DNA from: Verrucomicrobiota bacterium
Lineage (GTDB): Bacteria; Verrucomicrobiota; Verrucomicrobiia; Limisphaerales; J093
Length of the DNA stretch: 64,000 nt
Direction of reading: 5' to 3'
NCBI GenBank assembly: GCA_029556615.1
Contig: JAKQDD010000210.1
Location: 1 to 64,000 of the forward strand
The translations under genes and the position numbers were made by a program. How positions within the stretch are numbered: the stretch's first letter is position 1; each line of letters opens with the position of its first letter. The notes under the pieces were generated by a model. It had not been told where the DNA came from. It searched no databases and saw only the letters and a list, made by a program, of their open reading frames with translations. This document shows positions 16,697-26,083 of this stretch, in pieces.

Positions 16697-18504
16697 ACCG
16701 ACGCCGTTTTGTCAGAACTGCCAGCGGTGCTCTGACCCTCGCTCCGCTGGCCGCCCTCACCCCCGCCGCCCGACCCGGCGACGCGGCAGCCGCGGCCTCG
16801 ACGGCCCCCGCCAAGACCGCCACCGTGCGCGTCGAGGACGACCGGGTCCGGGTTGAGACCCACACGCTGTCCGCGGTCTTCCACAAGGGCTGGCTCGTGT
16901 CCCTCCGATGCCGGGCCACCGGCGAGGAATATGTCGGCGGCGTCGAACCCGACGCCGGGGCCGCCCTCGAGCTGGTCTATCGCTCCGACGAGCGTGTGCG
17001 CATTGACGCCAGCAAGTTCGGCCGCATCACGACGCACCCCGTGTCCGAGCGCTGCGCCGAGTTCGTGTTCCACAGCTGGGACGGGGACGGCGTGCTCTCG
17101 GTCAGCGCCGATCCCGAGACGGGGGACGTCCTGATCGAGCCTGCCGCGTTTTCCTCGAGACCCGGCGTGCGCGGTTGCCGATGGAGCCTCGCCGGGCTGC
17201 GCAAGGACCTCGACCTCGTCGCCCCGTTCTTTCAGGGCACACGGCTGCCGCTCGAAGATCCGCTGATTCGCAACAGCCACTGGCCCTGGCCGTTCTTCTG
17301 GGAGGCGGGCCTGGTGATTCTCCAGGGCAAGGCGGGCGGTTTCTGGGTCCATACGCAAGACGCGCGCTATCGCTACAAGGCGCTCCAGGTCGGTTCCCCG
17401 GCCAACCCCCGGCAGCTGGGGTTCGACACGGAGGCCTACGGTCCGATCGACAACAACCTGAGCGCCGGCGGCCTGGCCTGGCGATTGAACGTGCACCAGG
17501 GGGACTGGTCCGTGCCGGCCACCGTCTATCGCGACTGGCTATGGGACGCCTACCGCCTGCGCCCGGACGAGCAACAACGGCCCCCCTGGATCCGGGACAT
17601 CGCCTTCGCCGTCAGTTGGTGCCCCGGGGACGCCACGATCCTCGAGGCCCTCGCCCGGCGCCTCGATCCCCGGCGCGTCCTGCTCCACTACCCCCATTGG
17701 CGCACGGACCCCTACGACGAGAACTACCCGAACTACGTCCCCAGCGACGATGCCCGCCAGTTCATCGCCAAGGGCCAGTCCATGGGTTTCCACGTCATGC
17801 CGCACTTCAACTCGGTGGACATGGATCCCTCGCATCCGGCCTACGCTTTCCTCCGGGATTTCCAATACCGCGGCCTTGACCGGCAGGACCTTCGAGGATG
17901 GAGCTGGCACGAGGGCCGCGGCCTCGGGGTGCCTGAGTCCAACGCCACCCGCGTTCAGAACCGGGACAAGAAGGTCATGGTCAAGATCCATCCCGGCCTT
18001 GCCTTCTGGCGCTCGCTGCTGGGACGGAGCATTGGCCCGGTGGCCCGGGATCTCGCGCTCGACACCGTCTTCATCGACGTCACCCTGGTCTCTCACAACC
18101 TCCACAATTGCCTCGTCGACGGCATGACGTCCACCGAAGGCATGAACCGGCTCATCCGCCATGTCGCCGGGCTGGGACGCGGACTCGCCGTGGGGGGCGA
18201 AGGCCTCAACGAGATCACGATGCAAGGCCAGTCCTTCGCCCAGGTCCATCTCTTCAAGAGCTGGCAGGATTCGATCGACGGTCTCGAGCGCACCGGCGGC
18301 TGCCCGCTCAACGAGCGGCTCTTCGGCCGGCTCTGTCGTTCGTTCGGCTACTCGGGCCTGGGGGGCCGCAATCCGAAGGAGGAACTCCGCATCCGCGTCC
18401 ACCTCGAGCACGGCGCCATCCCCACGGTCACCCTGCGTTCCGCCGCCGAGATCGACCAACCCAACGCGGCCGTCAAGTCCCTCCTCGAGCGCGCCGGGAG
18501 CTGA
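16693..18504 (+). CDS. Tat-exported glycoside-hydrolase-like protein (DUF6259-like)
   Basis: A protein of 603 aa. A Tat signal (MNRRRFVRTASGALTLAPLA) is followed by an N-terminal beta-rich part (about 40-270) and then a probable TIM barrel opening at DIAFAVSWCPGDATI. LHYPHWRTDPYDENYPNY, MGFHVMPHFNSVDMDPSHP and DTVFIDVTLVSHNLHN would carry acidic active-site candidates. The layout resembles exported family members annotated DUF6259, thought to be glycoside-hydrolase relatives; substrate unknown. It overlaps the upstream epimerase gene by 4 nt, so both probably act on the same carbohydrate. Confidence 0.75.
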   Translation: MNRRRFVRTASGALTLAPLAALTPAARPGDAAAAASTAPAKTATVRVEDDRVRVETHTLSAVFHKGWLVSLRCRATGEEYVGGVEPDAGAALELVYRSDERVRIDASKFGRITTHPVSERCAEFVFHSWDGDGVLSVSADPETGDVLIEPAAFSSRPGVRGCRWSLAGLRKDLDLVAPFFQGTRLPLEDPLIRNSHWPWPFFWEAGLVILQGKAGGFWVHTQDARYRYKALQVGSPANPRQLGFDTEAYGPIDNNLSAGGLAWRLNVHQGDWSVPATVYRDWLWDAYRLRPDEQQRPPWIRDIAFAVSWCPGDATILEALARRLDPRRVLLHYPHWRTDPYDENYPNYVPSDDARQFIAKGQSMGFHVMPHFNSVDMDPSHPAYAFLRDFQYRGLDRQDLRGWSWHEGRGLGVPESNATRVQNRDKKVMVKIHPGLAFWRSLLGRSIGPVARDLALDTVFIDVTLVSHNLHNCLVDGMTSTEGMNRLIRHVAGLGRGLAVGGEGLNEITMQGQSFAQVHLFKSWQDSIDGLERTGGCPLNERLFGRLCRSFGYSGLGGRNPKEELRIRVHLEHGAIPTVTLRSAAEIDQPNAAVKSLLERAGS

Positions 18505-18550
18505 GCTTCCTTCCCTGACCGCGGGCGGCTACAGCATCTCCCTGCGGACT

Positions 18551-18620
18551 GAAATCTGCGCTCCGCCCTGAATCGGCGAGGGACCCTCCCCGCACAGATT
18601 CGGGCCGGATCGCCGATTGG
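18551..18620 (+). repeat. Module-3 palindromic repeat, copy 1
   Basis: A 70 bp stretch with inverted arms AATCGGCGA (18571-18579) and TCGCCGATT (18611-18619). A closely related copy is at 47853-47922, with matching strings such as GCTCCGCCCTGAATCGGCGA. It overlaps the start of the 90 bp tandem repeat. It may be another small interspersed element or a hairpin at the transcript end of the upstream gene. Confidence 0.75.
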
Positions 18621-18770
18621 GGAGGGGCGGGAGAGCCGGCTTCGCGAACCGATTGTGAGCCTGTCACCTTGTCACCCCCCCGCACAGATTCGGGCCGGAT
18701 CGCCGATTGGGGGGGGGCGGGAGAGCCGGCTTCGCGAACCGATTGTGAGCCTGTCACCTTGTCACCCCCC
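18591..18770 (+). repeat. Two tandem copies of a 90 bp unit
   Basis: Units 18591-18680 and 18681-18770 are nearly identical; the visible difference is GGAGGGGCGG against GGGGGGGCGG. Each begins CGCACAGATTCGGGCCGGAT and ends CTGTCACCTTGTCACCCCCC. With module 3 this fills the 319 bp between the glycoside-hydrolase-like gene and the pseudopilin gene. No gene is seen here. Confidence 0.95.
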
Positions 18771-18823
18771 CAGGCGTGGGGAAGGACTCGCCAACGACCC
18801 CTTCCTACAGTAGATTGACGCGC

Positions 18824-19723
18824 ATGCTGGACTCAGGCTCAGGCCCCACGAGGCGGGCGTTCACCTTGATTGAACTCCTCGTCGTCATCGCCATCATCGC
18901 GATCCTCGCCGGGCTGCTGCTACCCGCGCTCGCCGGCGCCAAGTCCCGCGCCCAGCGCCTGAAGTGCCTTTCCCAGCTCAAACAGCTCGGCGTCGGCTTT
19001 GCGATGTTCACGGGGGATCATGACAGCCAGTACCCTCCTGCGGCCTATTCGACCGGCGATTGGGAGTACCAGCTTTCCTGGGACGACTACCTGCACCGTT
19101 ACATCGGGGGATCGGCTCCGGAAGCCGACCTGATCGTGGGCATCTCGGGCGCCCTCGCCGACCCGGCGGTGATCCCCAAAATCCTGAAATGCCCCGCGGA
19201 CCGGATCGAGACCAGCATCGAGTACGCCTCGTTCGCCCGGCGTCGGACCTACGCCATGAACTGGGCAGGGCCCTCCTTCATCCTCAACGCCCCCACCGCC
19301 GCCCTTCCCGCCCCGAATTACGGCGTCGGGCTCTACTACAACCTGCGGTCGTTCAGCCCGGGCGCCCTCCCGGACTGGGAGCCGCGCGGCTATCGCGAGA
19401 GCGCGGTGGTCGATCCTTCGGGGACCCTGCTTCTCGTTGAATTGCCCAACGGCCGCAATGCGGTCGGCAATGACTGGCCCTCGTTCTGCTCGGGGCCCGG
19501 CTCGGTTCCGCCGTTTGGCATGACCCCCGATTCCGTGCAACTGAGCCGCGCCACCTCCTTCAACACGATCAGCTACGGCAGCGCCGCCTACGGCCTGCAC
19601 GCACGCCGGTTCAACTACCTCTTCCACGACGGCCACGTCTCGATCCACAAGATCACCGAGACGGTCGGCAGCGGAACCACCAATGCCCCCAAAGGCATGT
19701 GGACGATCCCCGCCGGCGATTGA
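18824..19723 (+). CDS. Type II-secretion-like pseudopilin, H-X9-DG type
   Basis: A protein of 299 aa. The class III prepilin signal is clear: [20 protein letters not shown] at residues 9-28, with cleavage expected before the Phe and Glu at +5. After the helix comes a globular domain with [18 protein letters not shown], and the C-terminal motif [18 protein letters not shown], the H-X9-DG signature abundant in Planctomycetota and Verrucomicrobiota. These proteins are numerous and their roles are poorly known; assembly into a pseudopilus is possible. The ATG at 18824 sets the leader at 10 residues before RRAFTL. It stands alone, with no secretion genes next to it. Confidence 0.92.
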   Translation: MLDSGSGPTRRAFTLIELLVVIAIIAILAGLLLPALAGAKSRAQRLKCLSQLKQLGVGFAMFTGDHDSQYPPAAYSTGDWEYQLSWDDYLHRYIGGSAPEADLIVGISGALADPAVIPKILKCPADRIETSIEYASFARRRTYAMNWAGPSFILNAPTAALPAPNYGVGLYYNLRSFSPGALPDWEPRGYRESAVVDPSGTLLLVELPNGRNAVGNDWPSFCSGPGSVPPFGMTPDSVQLSRATSFNTISYGSAAYGLHARRFNYLFHDGHVSIHKITETVGSGTTNAPKGMWTIPAGD

Positions 19724-19759
19724 CGTGACATCCCCCCTCGAAGCCGGTTGACTCACGTC

Positions 19760-21409
19760 ATGCGCCGCATTCCTTCGACGGTGTGGAGCCGACGCCGCTG
19801 GCTCGGCGCCACGGCCACCACCGCGCTCCTCGCCCCCGTGGCCGCCGCCGCCCCCGACATCGGAACCGAGGTCCGCCGCTTCCACGTCTGCCTTGCGCCC
19901 CCCGTCGTCTGCCGTGACCCCGCCCTCCTCGAAGTCGTCCGCGCCGCCGGCATTGGCGCTGTCTGGCTCGCCGGGTTCTTCTACGGACACCGGCCCTACC
20001 CCGATGACCTGTTGCGCCAGGCCCGGGCCCGCGTCCGCGACGCCGGGCTCGAAGCCCATCTCATCAACATCCCGCTCGGCCACCCGGGGGATTCCCTGGA
20101 CGCCAAGGACGGCTCGTTCCCCCTGACGCCGCCCCGCCACTGGCGGATGGCGCGAAGACCGGACGCATCCGAGTACGCCGGGACGTCGCTCCACGATCCC
20201 GCCACCGCGGAGAACCAACAGGCCTTCCGGGAGCAGCGGGCGTTCGGATTCCGACGCGCGTTCGTCGACGACGACTTCCGCCTGGCCCGCAGCCCGGGAG
20301 AGATTGGAGGCTGCCATTGCCAGGAACACCACCGGCGCTTCTTCGAGTCCTCCGGGATCCCCGCCTCCCGCCGCGACGAACTGCTCGATGATCTCAGCGT
20401 CCGCCGCCTCACCGCGCTCGTCCGCGCCTGGGTCGAATTCCAGTGCGACGCGCTCACCGCCTCGTTCCGGGCGCAACAACGCGCCTTCCGCGGCGAGCTC
20501 GGCACCATGATCATGGTTCTAGGCTCCGAAAAGGCGGGCATCCGCCTCCGCGACTACCGCCGTGTCCCTCTGCGCGTCGGCGAGGGCATGTTCGACGACG
20601 CCGCGTTCAGCCCGGTCAAGGGCAAGACGGACGAGCTCTTCAGCGTCCTGTTCCATCGGCGGTTCGTCGACCCGGAGCGGGCCTTCAGTGAAACCACCGC
20701 GTTTCCCGTCGACCGCCTTTCCCCGGTTCATCTTGCCGCCAAGTTGGTCACCTCGACTCTCGCCGACGTCCGCCACACGATGTTCATGAGCGGTCTCACG
20801 CCGTACCCGGCAGGGCACTGGGACATCCTCGGCCCTGCCATGCGCCACCAGGCCTGCCTGCACGCCCGGCTCGCCGGCGCCGTCCCCCGCGGACCGCTCA
20901 AGCACTTCTGGGGCGAGGCCCAGCGCACAGTTGGCGACGACCGCCCCTTCAGTCTCTGGCTCGCGGCGGGCATTCCCTTCGAAGTCGCCGACCGCGTTCC
21001 GGGCGAGGGCTGGACGTTTCTCAGCGACTTCGACGCCCGGGAACTGGCGTCCGAGCGGAGCCTGCCAACGGGCCGGTTGCTCTGCCGGCCCTCCGCCCCT
21101 GCCCGGCCTTCCGCCGCTGAACCGATCGAGGAGTCGCTGCCCGCCTTGTTTGCCTTCAAACGCCGCATCGCCCCCGATCTCGAAGCGGTCCCCCATGTCA
21201 TCGAAGAAACCCCCGCTGTCTGCGCCTGGTACCCGGCCCGCCGCCGGGCGCTGGTGTGGAACCTGACCCCCGAACCGCGCTCGCTCACCGTCCGCCACGG
21301 CCCGCGGCGCCATCCGATCGCCCTCGGCCCCCTCGAAGCCGGCTTGATCGAGCTGGACCCCGCCGTCAGGACCGCCAAGTCCTTCTTTACAGGCGACGGC
21401 GCCTCCTGA
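19760..21409 (+). CDS. Tat-exported protein of unknown function
   Basis: A protein of 549 aa. The ATG at 19760 (MRRIPSTVWSRRRWLGATAT) gives a Tat signal with SRRRWLG and a hydrophobic stretch; an upstream ATG at 19748 is also possible. The mature part starts EVRRFHVCLAPPVVCRDPAL. It has features of a beta/alpha barrel, such as AGIGAVWLAGFFYGHRPY, RAFVDDDFRLAR and CHCQEHHRRFF, resembling hypothetical exported glycosidase-like proteins of PVC bacteria. A C-terminal beta domain (about 480-545, RRALVWNLTPEPRSL) is like those that end GH barrels. No family is recognised with confidence. It lies 24 nt before cysS. Confidence 0.7.
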   Translation: MRRIPSTVWSRRRWLGATATTALLAPVAAAAPDIGTEVRRFHVCLAPPVVCRDPALLEVVRAAGIGAVWLAGFFYGHRPYPDDLLRQARARVRDAGLEAHLINIPLGHPGDSLDAKDGSFPLTPPRHWRMARRPDASEYAGTSLHDPATAENQQAFREQRAFGFRRAFVDDDFRLARSPGEIGGCHCQEHHRRFFESSGIPASRRDELLDDLSVRRLTALVRAWVEFQCDALTASFRAQQRAFRGELGTMIMVLGSEKAGIRLRDYRRVPLRVGEGMFDDAAFSPVKGKTDELFSVLFHRRFVDPERAFSETTAFPVDRLSPVHLAAKLVTSTLADVRHTMFMSGLTPYPAGHWDILGPAMRHQACLHARLAGAVPRGPLKHFWGEAQRTVGDDRPFSLWLAAGIPFEVADRVPGEGWTFLSDFDARELASERSLPTGRLLCRPSAPARPSAAEPIEESLPALFAFKRRIAPDLEAVPHVIEETPAVCAWYPARRRALVWNLTPEPRSLTVRHGPRRHPIALGPLEAGLIELDPAVRTAKSFFTGDGAS

Positions 21410-21433
21410 ATCCTCGATCCCTGAAAACAGGCC

Positions 21434-22861
21434 ATGGCCTTTCAACTGCACAACACCCTGACCCGCGGGACCGAGCCGTTCGTACCCCTCGACTCCGCCG
21501 GACGCCGCGTCGGCCTTTACTGCTGCGGCCCCACCGTCTATGACTTCGGGCACATCGGCAATTTCCGGACGTTTGTCTTCGCCGATCTTGTCCGGCGCTT
21601 CCTCGAGTACCGCGGCTACGCCGTCTGCCACGTGATGAACATCACGGATGTCGAGGACAAGATCATCGCGCGCGTGCGCCAGACCGGGATGTCGCTCCAC
21701 GATTACACGCGCCAGTACGAGGAGGCTTTCCTGGCCGACTCCCGCACCCTGAACCTCCTGCCGCCCCATCACCGCCCCCGGGCCACGGAGTTCATCCCCG
21801 ACATCCTCGCGCTCATCGAGCGCCTCGTCGCCCGCGGCCTTGCCTACCAGGCCGGCGACCGTTCCGTCTACTTCAGCATCGAGAAGTACCGCGCCGCCGG
21901 CCGGCGCTACGGCACCCTGGTGCGGTTGAACTTCGACGAAATGCGCGTCGGCGAACGGGTCAAAAATGACGAGTACACCAAGGAAGCCCTCGCCGATTTC
22001 GCCCTGTGGAAAGCCCGGGTTCCCGAGGACGGCGACGTGTTCTGGCCCAGCCCCTGGGGGGAGGGCCGGCCCGGTTGGCACATCGAGTGCAGTGCCATGA
22101 GCATGAAGCTCCTCGGGCCCAGCTTCGACCTCCACCTCGGCGGCGAAGACCTGATCTTCCCGCATCACGAGGACGAAATCGCGCAGAGCGAGGGCGCCGG
22201 ACTGCAGATCCCCGGCCAGCCCTTCGTGAAATACTGGCTCCATGGCGCCCATCTCCAGGTCGAAGGCCGCAAGATGGCCAAGTCGCTTGGCAACTTCTTC
22301 ACCCTCCGGGACCTGCTCGGGCGCGGTTTCACCGGCCGCGAGATCCGCTACCTGCTCCTCACCGCCCACTACCGGGAGACGTTCAACTTCACCCTCGAGG
22401 GTCTCGCCGGCGCCCGCGCCGCCCTCGGCCGGATCGACGAATGCCTCGCCAAACTCCGCGAGCACGCCGGACCCAATCCCCCGTCGGCCGCTCCCGAGCC
22501 GGGCCTCGTCGAACGGTTCGGCGCCGCCTTGGACGATGACCTTAACATCTCCGCCGCGTGGGCCGCCGTCTTCGACTGGGTCCGCGATCAGAACCGCCTC
22601 CTGGCCCAGGCGGCTCTCAACCCCGCCGCCGCCGCCGCCGCGCTTGCCGCCTGGGACCGGATTGACACCGTGCTGGGCGTTGGCGCCGCCGCGGCCGAAG
22701 CCGACGCGCCCGCCGGGATGCTCGCCCTCCTCGAAGCACGCCAGGCGGCCCGGAAGGACCGCGACTTCGCGCGAGCCGACGCCTTGCGCCAGGAATTGCT
22801 CACCCACGGCTGGATCGTCGAAGACACCCCCAAGGGTTCACGGCTCAAACGCGCGCGATGA
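21434..22861 (+). CDS. cysS: Cysteinyl-tRNA synthetase
   Basis: A protein of 475 aa, the usual length. It charges tRNA-Cys in the cytoplasm. Class I motifs are present: GLYCCGPTVYDFGHIGNFRT has the first zinc cysteine and the HIGN form of HIGH, and the KMSKS loop is KMAKSLGNF. Further zinc ligands lie in WHIECSAMS and FPHHEDEIAQSE. The alpha-helical C-terminal tRNA-binding part ends RKDRDFARADALRQELLTHG. The gene follows the exported protein by 24 nt and its stop is 10 nt from the glycosyltransferase start, so it may be in one transcript with cell-surface polysaccharide genes. Confidence 0.97.
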   Translation: MAFQLHNTLTRGTEPFVPLDSAGRRVGLYCCGPTVYDFGHIGNFRTFVFADLVRRFLEYRGYAVCHVMNITDVEDKIIARVRQTGMSLHDYTRQYEEAFLADSRTLNLLPPHHRPRATEFIPDILALIERLVARGLAYQAGDRSVYFSIEKYRAAGRRYGTLVRLNFDEMRVGERVKNDEYTKEALADFALWKARVPEDGDVFWPSPWGEGRPGWHIECSAMSMKLLGPSFDLHLGGEDLIFPHHEDEIAQSEGAGLQIPGQPFVKYWLHGAHLQVEGRKMAKSLGNFFTLRDLLGRGFTGREIRYLLLTAHYRETFNFTLEGLAGARAALGRIDECLAKLREHAGPNPPSAAPEPGLVERFGAALDDDLNISAAWAAVFDWVRDQNRLLAQAALNPAAAAAALAAWDRIDTVLGVGAAAAEADAPAGMLALLEARQAARKDRDFARADALRQELLTHGWIVEDTPKGSRLKRAR

Positions 22862-22871
22862 CGGCTCCAGC

Positions 22872-24089
22872 ATGCGATTGGCCTTCCTGACGCACGAGCC
22901 GTTCTATCCTCCAAGCGGCGGGGGATCGGCCGAAGGACTGTACCTGGTCCGAGAGCTTGTGGGACGCGGCCATGCCGTCGAGGTCTTCTGTCCTGCCATC
23001 GCGGATCCGCAACGCGTGGCGGCGGATCTTGGCGTCCGGCTCCGCCTGTTCCGGGGCTGGCGCATGGGGCGTTACACCTCGTTGCGGAGCGTGAAGTACC
23101 TCCTGTTCCCCCGCGCGCTCGAGACCCTGGTGGCCCGCGCCGCCCGATCGACCCGGTACGACCTGATCCTGTCCCAGCACGCCATTGCTTCGGTGGCTGC
23201 CGGTTGGCTGAAGCGACGGCTGCAGCTGCCGGTGGTGATGAACCAGCTCGACTTCCTGACCGGCTTCATGGACACGTGGCCCCGCTGGCGCATGCCCCGA
23301 ACGCTGCTCACCCTGCTGCAACGCTACGAGCTGTCCCTGCCCCGGCGTTGTGACGCCAATGGCGTCCTCACCGTCTCCCAACCGCTCGCGGATCGCATCG
23401 TGGCCGCCGGGTTTCCGCGCGAGCGCGTGCAGGCGATTTACTACGGCTACGACGCCGGGCTGTTCGCCTGGAACGAGCCCGCCGCCCGCCCGGTCGCCCC
23501 GGCCCCACCGGTCGTCGTCATGCACGGCTCGTTCGATCATCACCACCTTGGTCGCATCGCCCTCGGCGCCATCGCCGCAGTCCGCCGGGTCCGCCCTGAG
23601 ACCCGGTTCCGCTTCGTGGGACAAGCCACCATCGCCCTGGGACGCTTCCTGGCTGAACTCGACCGGCACGGCCTGGGCGATGGAATCGAGCGCACCGGCT
23701 TCGTGCCCTACGCCGATGTGGCGGGAGCCCTGGCCGACGCGACGGTGGGCGTGGTCCCTTACGAGGAATCCGCGGGCACGCATTGCGCCTTCGTCGCGAA
23801 AGTGGTCGAGTATCTCGGCCTCGGGATCCCAACCGTGTGCACCCCGCTCGAAGGCGTCCGGACCTACTTTGCCAAGGAGCCGCTCGCCAGATTCAGCCGG
23901 TTCGACGGCGCCGATTTCGGGGCCCGCATCGTCGATTGGCTCGAGACCCCCGCGGTGGAGCGGGTCCGGCTGGGCCGTGCCGCCGCCGAGCGGGTGAAGC
24001 GCGAGCTGGACTGGCGGGTCATCTGCCGCCGGGCGGCCGACCGGATCGAGCGCGTCGCCGCCGAAGCCTCACCGACCAACCGCCACTGA
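22872..24089 (+). CDS. Glycosyltransferase family 4-like protein
   Basis: A protein of 405 aa. The N-terminal Rossmann-like half begins MRLAFLTHEPFYPPSGGGSA, with a glycine-rich acceptor loop, and has SQHAIASVAAGWLKRRL. The C-terminal half has VVVMHGSFDHHHLG, RFVGQATIALGRF and the donor-binding region VGVVPYEESAGTHCAFVAKVVEYLGLG, in which the EX7E-type acidic pair of GT-B enzymes may lie. It probably transfers a sugar from a nucleotide donor in the cytoplasm to a cell-surface glycan. The start at 22872 is the first good ATG. The flippase gene starts 3 nt after its stop, so they act together in polysaccharide export. Confidence 0.85.
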   Translation: MRLAFLTHEPFYPPSGGGSAEGLYLVRELVGRGHAVEVFCPAIADPQRVAADLGVRLRLFRGWRMGRYTSLRSVKYLLFPRALETLVARAARSTRYDLILSQHAIASVAAGWLKRRLQLPVVMNQLDFLTGFMDTWPRWRMPRTLLTLLQRYELSLPRRCDANGVLTVSQPLADRIVAAGFPRERVQAIYYGYDAGLFAWNEPAARPVAPAPPVVVMHGSFDHHHLGRIALGAIAAVRRVRPETRFRFVGQATIALGRFLAELDRHGLGDGIERTGFVPYADVAGALADATVGVVPYEESAGTHCAFVAKVVEYLGLGIPTVCTPLEGVRTYFAKEPLARFSRFDGADFGARIVDWLETPAVERVRLGRAAAERVKRELDWRVICRRAADRIERVAAEASPTNRH

Positions 24090-24092
24090 ACC

Positions 24093-25418
24093 ATGGGTGA
24101 GACGCATCGATTGACCTTCTTCCGTCAGGCGGGGTGGATGACGATGGCCACCTCGCTCGGTGGCGCGTTCATGTACTCCGTCCACGTGCCGGCCGCCAAG
24201 ATGCCCCCTGCCGAGTACGGCGTCTTTCTGGCGCTGCTCCAGGTCATGAACCTGCTGCTGATCCCGGCCATCGGACTGCAGACGATCATGGCCCAACAAA
24301 CCGCCGCCGCGGTCACACCGGCGCACCAGCGGCAACTCGCCTACACGGTGCGCCGGCTGCTGGTCGCCGGAGGTTTGCTCTGGCTGATTCTGGTGGCCGC
24401 CACCGCGGTGGGGCACCCCGTCCTCATCCGGCGCCTCCAGATTGTCAATCCCGCCTCGCTCTGGCTGACCTTGGGGATCGGTCTGGCCATGCTCTGGTGG
24501 CCGGTGTTTCAGGGTGTGCTCCAGGGACAGCAGAACTTCCTCTGGCTGGGAGTGCTCCAGATCGTCAACGGCCTGGGCCGGCTGATCTGCGTGCTGGCGC
24601 TGGTCTGGTGGCTGGGCTGGCACGCGGCAGGGGCCATGCTCGCCGCGCTCCTGGGATTCGCCGTCACCCTCGGCAGCGCCGCCTGGCTGACCCGGTCCGT
24701 CTGGTCCGGACCGGGCGAGAAGGTCGCTTGGAAATCCTGGGCCGCCCGCGTGATTCCCCTGACGCTCGGGGCGGGGGCCAGCCAGTTCATGGTGGCTGCC
24801 GACCAGATCCTGGTGCAGGACACCTTCAGCCGGGAGGTGACCTCGCTTTATGGGGCCGCCGGCACGATCGGCCGGGCTCTGGTGCTGTTCACGGCCGCCG
24901 TCTTCGCCGTGATGTTCCCCAAGGTGGTGGCCAGCCGGGCCCGCGGCGAGTCGACCGACGTGCTGGCAGTCGCCTTCGGAGGCTCCGCCATCCTGGGGGC
25001 AATCGCCACCACCGCCTGCATGCTGCTGCCCGCCCTTCCGCTGAAGGTGATCTACGCCAGCCAACCCGTCTACTGGACCGTCGCGCCGCTGATCCCCTGG
25101 TTCGCTTGGTGCATGCTGCCGCTGAGTCTGGCCAACGTGCTCATCGCCCACCTGCTGGCACGGGAGCGATTCCGGGCTGTGCCCTGGCTGATCCTCGTGG
25201 CCGCAGGTTACGGTGTCACCCTCTGGGCGCGACAGGATACACTGCGCCAAATGGAACAATTCCCGGCCTTCTTGTCCGTGGTCAGAACCCTGGGCGGCTT
25301 CAGCCTGCTGTTGTTGTCGGTGGCGGCCTGGTTCACCTGGGGCGGACGGTGGACCACCAAGGTACTGTGCAGAAACTCACCAGGAGCCGATGGCGAACGT
25401 TCGCGCCGCACGCCTTAG
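24093..25418 (+). CDS. Oligosaccharide flippase (polysaccharide biosynthesis family)
   Basis: A protein of 441 aa with about 12 hydrophobic helices, for example VFLALLQVMNLLLIPAIGL, LLVAGGLLWLILVAATAVG and GGFSLLLLSVAAWFTW. The arrangement and length match MATE/MVF-type lipid-linked oligosaccharide exporters (RfbX/Wzx-like). It would move a lipid-linked glycan across the inner membrane. The gene starts 3 nt after a glycosyltransferase and is probably translated with it. Which polymer is exported cannot be read from the sequence. The C-terminus is basic and polar. Confidence 0.85.
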   Translation: MGETHRLTFFRQAGWMTMATSLGGAFMYSVHVPAAKMPPAEYGVFLALLQVMNLLLIPAIGLQTIMAQQTAAAVTPAHQRQLAYTVRRLLVAGGLLWLILVAATAVGHPVLIRRLQIVNPASLWLTLGIGLAMLWWPVFQGVLQGQQNFLWLGVLQIVNGLGRLICVLALVWWLGWHAAGAMLAALLGFAVTLGSAAWLTRSVWSGPGEKVAWKSWAARVIPLTLGAGASQFMVAADQILVQDTFSREVTSLYGAAGTIGRALVLFTAAVFAVMFPKVVASRARGESTDVLAVAFGGSAILGAIATTACMLLPALPLKVIYASQPVYWTVAPLIPWFAWCMLPLSLANVLIAHLLARERFRAVPWLILVAAGYGVTLWARQDTLRQMEQFPAFLSVVRTLGGFSLLLLSVAAWFTWGGRWTTKVLCRNSPGADGERSRRTP

Positions 25419-25576
25419 CGGTCCATAGAACCCCTTAGGCGAGGATCCCGGCGGCCTTGCTGTCCTTGCCACGGGAGGCCCAGATGGTCCATGATGCGCC
25501 GCACGAGCCGAGGGGTGGCTCGAGACGCAACGCGGGGCTCCCGTCTGTCGGGATCACCCGGAACGGCTCACGCATC

Positions 25577-26083
25577 ATGTACAAGTGCCCACGCTGCACA
25601 GCAGACCTGAAGACGATCCGGTACGAAGGGGTCGACATCGAGACCTGCCCGATTTGCGAGGGTGAGTGGCTCGACGCGGACGAATTGGCCCAGATCATCC
25701 AGCGGGTCGAACACTCGTTCTCCCGCGAGGAGATCGGGGCCATGGACCGCGCCCGGCAGCGCGTCTTCCGCGTGACCCACGGCGGCCAGGAGCGTTTGGA
25801 CTGTCCCAAGTGCCCGGGCCAGAAGCTCACCCCATTCAACTACGCCTCGACGTCGGGCATCATCCTGGACAAATGCCCGAACTGCGGGGGGATATGGCTC
25901 GATCGGGGCGAACTCGAGATGGTGCAGGTCCTCGTCGAGGAATGGAGCGGCTATGTTCGACACGAGGAACGCCGCCCTGACATCGCCAGCCGGGTCGTCG
26001 AGGAAGAGGCGAAACGAACTCCCGCCGGCAAGGTGAAGGGCCGGGTTGGCTTCGTCGCCGCTGTTCTCCGCTGGTTCAGTTAG
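25577..26083 (+). CDS. Zinc-ribbon (zf-TFIIB) protein
   Basis: A protein of 168 aa. The ATG at 25577 directly precedes the first zinc ribbon, MYKCPRCTADLKTI..ETCPICEGEWLDADEL. A second ribbon is LDCPKCPGQKLTP..LDKCPNCGGIWLDRGELE. Each has paired CxxC knuckles and the WLDxxEL tail typical of zf-TFIIB proteins. Between them is an alpha-helical segment. Function in bacteria is not established. It stands alone; its TAG stop is part of a YTAR-type edge (TTAG, 26080-26083) of a palindromic element shared with the convergent arsR-like gene. Confidence 0.9.
   Translation: MYKCPRCTADLKTIRYEGVDIETCPICEGEWLDADELAQIIQRVEHSFSREEIGAMDRARQRVFRVTHGGQERLDCPKCPGQKLTPFNYASTSGIILDKCPNCGGIWLDRGELEMVQVLVEEWSGYVRHEERRPDIASRVVEEEAKRTPAGKVKGRVGFVAAVLRWFS

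Noticed and set aside
18591-18770. CRISPR-like array
   Set aside because: Only two head-to-tail 90 bp copies without unique spacers, and no cas genes.
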